DNA of 5,971 nt from positions 1 through 5,971 of the forward strand of contig JAISDG010000229.1 in the NCBI GenBank assembly GCA_031265015.1. The letters are read 5' to 3'. The notes beneath the pieces were generated by a model. It did not search any database. It was given only the letters and a program-made list of their open reading frames with translations, and was not told the origin of the DNA. Origin of the DNA: Spirochaetaceae bacterium (GTDB lineage Bacteria; Spirochaetota; Spirochaetia; Treponematales; Breznakiellaceae). Position numbers and translations under genes: made by a program. Each line of letters starts with the position of its first letter. Within the stretch, counting starts at the first letter, position 1. Below are positions 1 to 5,070 of the stretch, piece after piece.

Positions 1-243
1 GAACCTACGGCAAACCTTGATTCGGCCAACGGAGAGCGGATCCTGGAACTGATGAAAAAGGTCAACAAGGAAGAGTCCACCACGTTCCTCTTTTCCACCC
101 ACGATCCCGATATCTGGAATATGGCGGATCACATCCTGTTCCTCCGGGACGGCGAAGTGGAATCGGAACGCAAGGCTTCATCTTTAGATGAAGCCCCTGT
201 ACCTTCAGGTACAGCCCCTTTACCTAAAGGTAAAACGCAATGA
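1..243 (+). CDS. ABC transporter ATP-binding protein, LolD/MacB type (C-terminal 80 residues, 5' truncated by window)
   Basis: Only the end of the gene is present. The first visible residues are EPTANLD: the Glu of the Walker B motif followed by the D-loop, in the form typical of the LolD/MacB/FtsE ATPase group. The H-loop histidine follows in FSTHD (visible residue 34), then the closing strand HILFLRDGEV. This subunit would bind and hydrolyse ATP on the cytoplasmic face to drive the two FtsX-type permeases encoded next. The family usually ends soon after the 'DGxV' strand. Here about 25 further residues follow, and the last 21 are three heptads (SSLDEAP, VPSGTAP, LPKGKTQ) encoded by the palindrome array at 177-234. 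The TGA stop overlaps the next ATG as ATGA, which suggests translational coupling. Assignment to the LolD-like group is firm. Whether the substrate is a lipoprotein, a lipid or something else cannot be read from this fragment. Confidence 0.93.
   Translation, partial: EPTANLDSANGERILELMKKVNKEESTTFLFSTHDPDIWNMADHILFLRDGEVESERKASSLDEAPVPSGTAPLPKGKTQ
177..234 (+). repeat. Tandem array of three 16-bp palindromes with 5-bp GCCCC spacers (period 21 bp)
   Basis: Seen directly: three units at 177-192 (TTCATCTTTAGATGAA), 198-213 (TGTACCTTCAGGTACA) and 219-234 (TTTACCTAAAGGTAAA). Each is a perfect 7-bp inverted repeat around a 2-nt centre (TT, TC, AA). The two spacers, 193-197 and 214-218, are both GCCCC. 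Arm positions 1, 4, 6 and 7 are constant. Positions 2, 3 and 5 vary, and every change is matched by the complementary change in the opposite arm. Unit 1 can extend to a 9-bp stem (174-182 with 187-195), or 10 bp counting the T183-A186 pair. Because 21 is a multiple of three, the array stays open as part of the ATPase C-terminus whatever the copy number. Its function is unknown. It could form successive RNA hairpins between the ATPase and permease cistrons, or be an in-frame mobile or expanding palindromic element. Confidence 0.9.
226..230 (+). promoter_or_regulatory. Likely Shine-Dalgarno (AAAGG) for the first permease, inside palindrome unit 3
   Basis: AAAGG lies 9 nt before the ATG at 240 and is the best purine-rich match to the anti-Shine-Dalgarno sequence near that start. 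It spans the centre and right arm of the third palindrome, so folding of that hairpin (219-225 with 228-234) would mask it. A ribosome finishing the upstream ATPase gene would melt the stem. This fits coupled translation, but it is inferred from position only. Confidence 0.5.
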
Positions 244-1700
244 CCTGGCGGTTGGTTTTCCGTAATATCATACGGAACAGAAAAAATACGCTCGTAATCT
301 TTTTCCTTATTGCCCTTATCACGGCGCTTTTTTTTATCGGGAACAGCATCATAGGACAAACCAACCTGGGCCTTAAAAGAACCTATGTGGACAGCCTCAC
401 CGCCGACGTGGTGATCCAGAAGAACAGCGACATGAGCATGAACCTCTTCGGCGCCAATTCACCGGTCATCGATAATTATGTAACCATTCCGGTTCTTCCC
501 GCCTACGAGCATATCGCCGGTCTTGTGTCCGAAGAACCCTCCGTCGAACGGTACACCAGCCAGGTTTCGGGCCGGGCCTTTCTGGAACTGCCGGAAATAA
601 GTGATGACGACGAACCGGTACTGCTCTGCGGGGCGGATCCGGAAAGCTACTTCGACTGTTTCCCCGGCATCATCGTGGAAGAAGGCCGTTCCCTTGAACC
701 GGGGGAATACGGGGGAATGCTTACCGGAGAGCGGGTGGACAAAATTGAAAAGGAAACGGGGGTACGTCCCGCTATCGGTACGCCCCTGGTCTTTACCTCC
801 GCGGGATATATCGGCTTTAAAATCCGGGAGGTTCCCCTGGTGGGAATCTACCGTTATGAACATCCCGGCCAGTTCATGGACGAAATTGTTATCGCCGATC
901 CCCAGACGGTACGGGTACTCCTTTCCGTTCAGGTAGCCACCGCTCCCGCCGAAGAAGAAGACAGCCCGGAAATTCCGGGGACGGATATGGGCGCGCTTTT
1001 CGGTCAGACAGAGGGGGCTGCCGGCGTTTATGACGACTATAGCGGCGAGGAATTTTCCCCCGAGAATCTGAATAAATTTCTTGCCGGTTCCGGCGGTGAA
1101 GAAGAAACGGAATCCAGCGGCGGCGACTGGAATTTTGTTCTGCTCCGCCTTAAACAGGGTGTTTCGCCGGCCCTCTTTATTAAAACCTTCAATAAAAAAC
1201 TTGCCTCCTTCGGCGTATACGCCGCCGGGTGGAGGACCGCCGCGGGAACCTCGGCCATCATGATGCTGCTGGTCCAAACCTTTTTTAACATCGGCGGGTT
1301 TCTGGTCAGCGTTGCGGGGGTTATCGTGGTGGTAAACATCCTCCTTATTTCCGTCTTCCGCCGTACCAGGGAAATCGGCACCCTCAGGGCCATCGGCGCG
1401 TCCGACTCCTGCATCCGTTTCCTTATCATGGGTGAAAACTGTTTTATTGCCTTTCTTGCCGGCATTGCCGGCGTTGCCGCGGGGGTTCTGTTCCTTTACG
1501 CGGTCAATTCTATGAACATCCCGATCCCCAACGATCTGGTCGCTTCCCTTCTGGGAGGGAACATTCTCCACATCACCTTCCTTCCCCTCACGGCGTTCAT
1601 TTCTTTTTGCATCGCCCTTTTTCTGGGAGCCGCCGCATCAATCTATCCCGTGGAAACGGCGGTTAGAATCGATCCCATTACGGCGGTACGGCAGGGATGA
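240..1700 (+). CDS. ABC transporter permease, FtsX/MacB (LolC/LolE-like) family, permease 1
   Basis: This 486-residue inner-membrane protein has the four-helix layout of the FtsX/MacB/LolCE permeases. A basic N-terminus (RNIIRNRKN) leads into TM1 at about 17-38. A large periplasmic domain follows to about residue 345, then TM2 at about 350-373, TM3 at about 400-422 and TM4 at about 444-467. Just after TM2 is the conserved cytoplasmic family signature RRTREIGTLRAIGAS (374-388), which contacts the ATPase. The C-terminus, PVETAVRIDPITAVRQG, is the usual 'A.R.dP..alR' ending. Residues about 233-296 form an acidic, Gly/Ser/Glu-rich stretch (for example EEEDS, GGEEETESSGG) that looks like a flexible insertion in the periplasmic domain. 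The ATG at 240 overlaps the ATPase stop and uses the AAAGG at 226-230. It probably forms a heterodimer with the following permease. Family assignment is secure and the substrate is not known; MacB-like peptide or drug export is the main alternative. Confidence 0.93.
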   Translation: MTWRLVFRNIIRNRKNTLVIFFLIALITALFFIGNSIIGQTNLGLKRTYVDSLTADVVIQKNSDMSMNLFGANSPVIDNYVTIPVLPAYEHIAGLVSEEPSVERYTSQVSGRAFLELPEISDDDEPVLLCGADPESYFDCFPGIIVEEGRSLEPGEYGGMLTGERVDKIEKETGVRPAIGTPLVFTSAGYIGFKIREVPLVGIYRYEHPGQFMDEIVIADPQTVRVLLSVQVATAPAEEEDSPEIPGTDMGALFGQTEGAAGVYDDYSGEEFSPENLNKFLAGSGGEEETESSGGDWNFVLLRLKQGVSPALFIKTFNKKLASFGVYAAGWRTAAGTSAIMMLLVQTFFNIGGFLVSVAGVIVVVNILLISVFRRTREIGTLRAIGASDSCIRFLIMGENCFIAFLAGIAGVAAGVLFLYAVNSMNIPIPNDLVASLLGGNILHITFLPLTAFISFCIALFLGAAASIYPVETAVRIDPITAVRQG

Positions 1701-3007
1701 AATTTCCGGTGTTTATCAAAATATCCTTGCAGTACCTCTGGCGTTACCGGCGGCGTTACCTCTTCCTGTTTTTGGCCCTGGGCTTTGGTTTCGGGGTTGT
1801 CATGGTGATAAGTTCCCTGAAAGACGGCATGAAGGAAAACCTCTATCTTTCCGCCCAGTCCCATTATGCCGGAGATGTGGTGGCCATGGGGTATGAACCG
1901 GGCAAAGGAATAAACCACCACCTTACCCAAGCGGAAATGGACGCGGTTTTTACCGCGGCGGAAAAGCTAAACATCGATTCCGCAGCCACAGTGGTCCGGA
2001 CCACCCTTATGGGAAGAGATGAAGGATCGATTTATTTTAACGGAAACGCCGCCTCCCTCAAGTACATTGTGGGGGTCGACTGGAACCGGGAAACGGAGTA
2101 CTTTGCAAAGCTTTCCTACGTCGAAGCGCCCGTTCGTCTGGACGAGGGCTCCGTTCTGCTTTCCGCCCCCATCGCCCGGGAGCTGGGAGCCCGGGAGGGG
2201 GACAGTGTCATCCTGGAAACCTATACGGTTACCGACCAGAGAAATACGGGAAATTTTATCGTGGCGGGCATTGTAGAGGACTCCAGTTTTTTCGGATACT
2301 ACAAAGTATACATGGCGCGGATCGCTTTAAACCGGCTTATCGGTTTTGCGGATAGCGATTGTTCACTGATCGGTTTTTTCCTGAAGGACAGGGGCCGGGC
2401 GGAACCGGCGCGGATCGAACTGTACGGCGAACTGGGCAGGATAATACAGACGGGCCCCCTGGTACATGACCGGGCCGCCTACAATGATGAAACCAATAAA
2501 ACCGAACCGGGCATTACAACTTTTTTACTTACCCTCCCGGTATACCTTTCGGAAGTGGCCCGGCTCATGGATGCCATAGACATGGCTTCCTATGTACTCT
2601 ACACCATGATGCTGGCAATCATTATGGTCAGCGCCGGGGTTACCTGCAGGCTTATCCTCCACGAACGGACCAGGGAAACCGGAACTATGCGGGCCATCGG
2701 TTTTTACGAATCCGATGTGCGGCTTATTTTTAAGCTGGAAATTTTCTGTCTGGCTCTTTTTTCCATGGCCGCCGGATTTTTCCTGGCCGTCGTTATCAAC
2801 AAACTCCTTTCCCATACATCTTTCAGCTGGTTTCCCGGCTTTGAAGTATTTATGCAAAACGGCAGGCTTAGCGCCCTGTATCTGCCCGGGACTATTGCTA
2901 TAAATGTGCTGGCGGTGTATTGTATGCTTGCATTGGCCGTCCAGGGCCCTGTATTCCGCAATTCCAGAAATCCCCTGCCCGAAATGCTTTCAGGAGGTGC
3001 CATGTGA
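1697..3007 (+). CDS. ABC transporter permease, FtsX/MacB (LolC/LolE-like) family, permease 2
   Basis: This 436-residue protein has the same topology as permease 1 but a clearly different sequence. TM1 is at about 21-40 after a strongly basic stretch (WRYRRRY). A periplasmic domain runs to about residue 290, followed by TM2 (about 296-319), TM3 (about 343-369) and TM4 (about 392-416). The FtsX signature is HERTRETGTMRAIGF (322-336), and the tail FRNSRNPLPEML matches the family's C-terminal motif. It lacks the acidic insertion of permease 1. Its ATG overlaps the preceding TGA as ATGA. The only purine run near the start, GCAGGG at 1691-1696, directly abuts the ATG and is too close for a normal ribosome binding site, so initiation probably relies on coupling to permease 1. 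Two unequal permeases with one ATPase is the arrangement of LolCDE-like transporters, as opposed to MacB, where ATPase and permease are fused in one chain. Confidence 0.93.
   Translation: MKFPVFIKISLQYLWRYRRRYLFLFLALGFGFGVVMVISSLKDGMKENLYLSAQSHYAGDVVAMGYEPGKGINHHLTQAEMDAVFTAAEKLNIDSAATVVRTTLMGRDEGSIYFNGNAASLKYIVGVDWNRETEYFAKLSYVEAPVRLDEGSVLLSAPIARELGAREGDSVILETYTVTDQRNTGNFIVAGIVEDSSFFGYYKVYMARIALNRLIGFADSDCSLIGFFLKDRGRAEPARIELYGELGRIIQTGPLVHDRAAYNDETNKTEPGITTFLLTLPVYLSEVARLMDAIDMASYVLYTMMLAIIMVSAGVTCRLILHERTRETGTMRAIGFYESDVRLIFKLEIFCLALFSMAAGFFLAVVINKLLSHTSFSWFPGFEVFMQNGRLSALYLPGTIAINVLAVYCMLALAVQGPVFRNSRNPLPEMLSGGAM
2992..2997 (+). promoter_or_regulatory. Strong Shine-Dalgarno (AGGAGG) that fixes the GTG 3004 start
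   Basis: AGGAGG lies within the end of the permease 2 gene, 6 nt before GTG 3004. It is the best ribosome binding site in the window. It favours GTG 3004 as the start of the LolA-like gene over the in-frame ATG at 2920, which would put a signal-less, permease-overlapping extension in front of the signal peptide. Confidence 0.85.
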
Positions 3008-3780
3008 AGTTTTTTCCCTTAAAAAACAAACCGCTTGTTCCCGTTATGCTTTTTCTGATTACCCCTTTGTGGGGAATCAGCGACATGGATCTGCTCCGCC
3101 AGGCGGACAGGCTTGCCAGTTATATGGATACGGATTTTTCCGCGGAATACACGATTATCCAGGAAAAACCCGGACAGAGCCGGACCAAAACGGTGGCGGG
3201 GGTTTTCCGCAGGGATTCAAAAGAAACCTACGTTATCGTCATCATGGAACCCAGAATCAGCAAGGGGCAGGGCTATTTAAAACAGGGAAAAACCCTGTGG
3301 TTTTACGATCCCGACAGTAAACGCTTTAATTCAAGTTCCAGCCAGGAACGGTTTCAAAACACCAACGCCCGAAATTCCGACTTTACCCGCTCAACCCTGG
3401 CGGAAGACTACCGGGTTATCTCCGGAACCAACGCCGCCCTCGGCAGCCTCAAATGCAGGCTTGTGTCCCTGGAAGCGGTCAATAACGACATGACCTATCC
3501 CAAAATGAAGATATGGATCAGCGAAGACGGCCTGGTCCGCAAAACCGAGGATTACAGCCTTTCGGGCCAGCTTCTGCGGACTTCCGCCATCACCGATTAC
3601 TACCGCATAGGCAGCCGTTACGTGCCAAAGCAGATACTTCTTGTGGACGCCCTGCGGGGTTCAACCATTAACGGAGCCTTTGTCAACGAGCGGACCCAGA
3701 TAACCATTGCCAAGCCTTCTTTCAAGAAGGTGACCGATTCGGTTTTTTCAAAAACCTTTCTGGAGACGGTTAACCGGTAA
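3004..3780 (+). CDS. LolA-like outer membrane lipoprotein-sorting protein (secreted periplasmic carrier)
   Basis: Translated from GTG 3004, this is a 258-residue protein. The first ~25 residues form a Sec signal peptide: basic KNK, a hydrophobic run LVPVMLFLITPLWG, and probable cleavage near residues 24-26 without a lipobox Cys. The mature part resembles the LolA_like 'outer membrane lipoprotein-sorting' family (Pfam PF17131, identified from memory of its pattern). Landmarks are an early amphipathic helix (LLRQADRLASYMDT), then strand-rich sequence with GYLKQGKTLWFYDPDSKRF (90-108), the LAEDYRVISG segment (132-141), the KMKIWISEDGLVRKTEDYS strands (168-185) and a final FSKTFLETVNR. Such proteins have a half-barrel fold that shields acyl chains during transit of the periplasm. 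Position after an ATPase and two permeases fits a carrier loaded by that complex. The GTG overlaps the preceding TGA as GTGA, and AGGAGG at 2992-2997 supports it. An ATG at 2920 is in frame but would place 28 residues before the signal peptide. Confidence 0.88.
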   Translation: MKFFPLKNKPLVPVMLFLITPLWGISDMDLLRQADRLASYMDTDFSAEYTIIQEKPGQSRTKTVAGVFRRDSKETYVIVIMEPRISKGQGYLKQGKTLWFYDPDSKRFNSSSSQERFQNTNARNSDFTRSTLAEDYRVISGTNAALGSLKCRLVSLEAVNNDMTYPKMKIWISEDGLVRKTEDYSLSGQLLRTSAITDYYRIGSRYVPKQILLVDALRGSTINGAFVNERTQITIAKPSFKKVTDSVFSKTFLETVNR

Positions 3781-3816
3781 CGCATCATAGGTGAATGTTC
3801 AAAGAAAGTACCGGTA
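3773..3816 (+). other. Only intergenic gap in the cluster, flanked by paired ACCGGT palindromes
   Basis: Between the LolA-like stop (3780) and the GTG at 3820 are 39 non-coding bases. ACCGGTA (3773-3779) overlaps the stop codon, and TACCGGTA (3809-3816) sits just before the next start. Each contains the self-complementary ACCGGT, and the two copies can also pair with each other as a 7-bp stem with a 29-nt loop. No T-run follows, so it is not an intrinsic terminator, and no convincing -35/-10 pair is seen. It may be chance. Confidence 0.35.
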
Positions 3817-3819
3817 TTC

Positions 3820-5070
3820 GTGAAAAGAAAACTGTGCCTTTTTCTCCTTCTTATCCTCGTCCTGAACTTTTCCCTGCAGGCCCAGGAAGAGGAACAATGG
3901 AGAAACTGGGATATTGATTCCATGTTTAACGATCCCCCGGAAAAGGGTCCGGAGACCCCGGACGAATTCACGGAACCGGAAGAGGAACCCATTACCCTGC
4001 GGGACAAGGTAGTTCTGACAGCGTCCTATGAGTTTTCAGCGGGCTTTGCCCCGGGCTGGGACGAAGCGCCCTGGTACGGCGATGATAAAGAGTTCAGTTA
4101 TGTGTTGGGGGCAAAAATGGAGGCCCTCCTCAGTATGGACTTCCAGTTATCGGAAAACCTGCAGGTATGGAACGCTTTTTCCTTTTCGGTTCCGGACAAG
4201 AGCGTCTTTACCGTCAAGGAATTTTACTTTGATTATACCCTCAATAAAATTGTTTTTATCCGGGCGGGAATGTACGAAACGGGCTGGGGAATATCGCCGT
4301 ATTTTCCCTTTACCAATCTGCTTGCCCGGATCCCCGATGGTTCTTCCGGCGGACAGTCGTATATTGGGAAAGTAGACATCCCTATCGGCATAGGGGGCCT
4401 GCAGCTTTTGGGCATGACCCGGGAAGGTTTTATGGCCAATTCTTCTTCCCCCTCGTTTGATGAAATTGCCTATGGCATGAAATACAACCTGGCTTTTCCG
4501 GGGGCGGATATCGATGCGGGAGTGTTTTACCATCGAGAAATGCCCCTGCGTTTTTTCATGTCCCTCAAAACAACCCTGGGAAATACGGAAGTATACGCCG
4601 AAGGGCTGGCGGTAACGCCCCATGAAACCTGGGAAAAGGTACTGTTTTCCGCCAACGCCGGTTTTGTCAGGGATTTCTTCAGGGGTAAGCTGACCGCCAG
4701 CGGCGAAGTCTTTTATAACGGGGAAGGGGAAACGGCTTGGTGGCGGACAAAAACAGACATAAAAGACGAAGAAGCGGTGACCATGATAGGGGGGCTTAAT
4801 ACCGCCCTGGGCCTTATCTTCCGTCCCGGTATTATCGGGATGAGGATCTTCTGCCAGGCCCTCTATTCCTTTGGAGAAGAGTCCGCCCAGCTGGTTCCGG
4901 GAATCAGCGTTAAACCGGGTAATCTGGTTACCGCCTCCCTGATGGTTCCCATGGCCCTGGGGAGCCGGAGCAATAAAGGATATTACCGTCATAACGCGGA
5001 TAAAAATAACCGGCCTTTCAGCATCATGCTGGTGATCACCTTCGGCGGTTCTTTCAGGTACAGCATATAA
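3820..5070 (+). CDS. Putative outer-membrane beta-barrel protein, secreted, function unknown
   Basis: This 416-residue protein has a clear Sec signal peptide: KRK, then LCLFLLLILVLNFSL, with likely signal peptidase I cleavage after LQA at residue 21. The mature N-terminus is an acidic, proline-rich linker (about 22-58, e.g. FNDPPEKGPETPDEFTEPEEEP). The rest is rich in alternating polar/apolar, aromatic- and glycine-rich strands typical of outer-membrane barrels, such as VVLTASYEFSAGF (65-77), FYFDYTLNKIVFIRAGMYETGWG and the last strand FSIMLVITFGGSFRYSI. The C-terminal residue is Ile, not the usual Phe or Trp. I do not recognise a named family. By position it could be the outer-membrane partner of the transporter and LolA-like carrier upstream. 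GTG 3820 is the only standard start codon in frame after the upstream stop that precedes the signal peptide. It has no good Shine-Dalgarno (only AAAGAAAG at 3801-3808), so modest or coupled expression is likely. The barrel call is inference from composition. Confidence 0.75.
   Translation: MKRKLCLFLLLILVLNFSLQAQEEEQWRNWDIDSMFNDPPEKGPETPDEFTEPEEEPITLRDKVVLTASYEFSAGFAPGWDEAPWYGDDKEFSYVLGAKMEALLSMDFQLSENLQVWNAFSFSVPDKSVFTVKEFYFDYTLNKIVFIRAGMYETGWGISPYFPFTNLLARIPDGSSGGQSYIGKVDIPIGIGGLQLLGMTREGFMANSSSPSFDEIAYGMKYNLAFPGADIDAGVFYHREMPLRFFMSLKTTLGNTEVYAEGLAVTPHETWEKVLFSANAGFVRDFFRGKLTASGEVFYNGEGETAWWRTKTDIKDEEAVTMIGGLNTALGLIFRPGIIGMRIFCQALYSFGEESAQLVPGISVKPGNLVTASLMVPMALGSRSNKGYYRHNADKNNRPFSIMLVITFGGSFRYSI

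Noticed and set aside
459..1571. Long antisense open frame (370 codons) opposite permease 1
   Set aside because: It lies wholly inside a well-supported membrane protein gene. Its translation is a His/Gly/Lys-rich composition with no recognisable domain, as expected from the reverse of a codon-biased gene.
2920..3003. N-terminal extension of the LolA-like gene from ATG 2920
   Set aside because: It would overlap permease 2 by nearly 90 bases and put 28 residues before a clear signal peptide. AGGAGG at 2992-2997 is correctly spaced for GTG 3004.
3733..3748. ACCG-ATT-CGGT followed by six T, resembling an intrinsic terminator
   Set aside because: The stem is only 4 bp and lies inside the coding sequence of the LolA-like gene, about 30 bases before its stop. 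It is too weak to call.
3741..3756. GGTTTTTTCAAAAACC, a 7-bp stem with 2-nt centre like the units at 177-234
   Set aside because: It has the same geometry but no match to the conserved arm positions, no GCCCC spacer and no tandem copy. It is mostly T/A homopolymer runs and likely chance.
3795..3917. Small frame of 40 codons from ATG 3795 in the gap before the barrel gene
   Set aside because: The AGGTGA before it abuts the ATG and is too close for a ribosome binding site. The peptide overlaps the signal-peptide region in another frame and shows no features.
4147..4992. Antisense open frame (281 codons) opposite the putative barrel gene
   Set aside because: It shows no ribosome binding site I could defend and no domain. 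The sense frame has a signal peptide and strand pattern, so this is a shadow frame.
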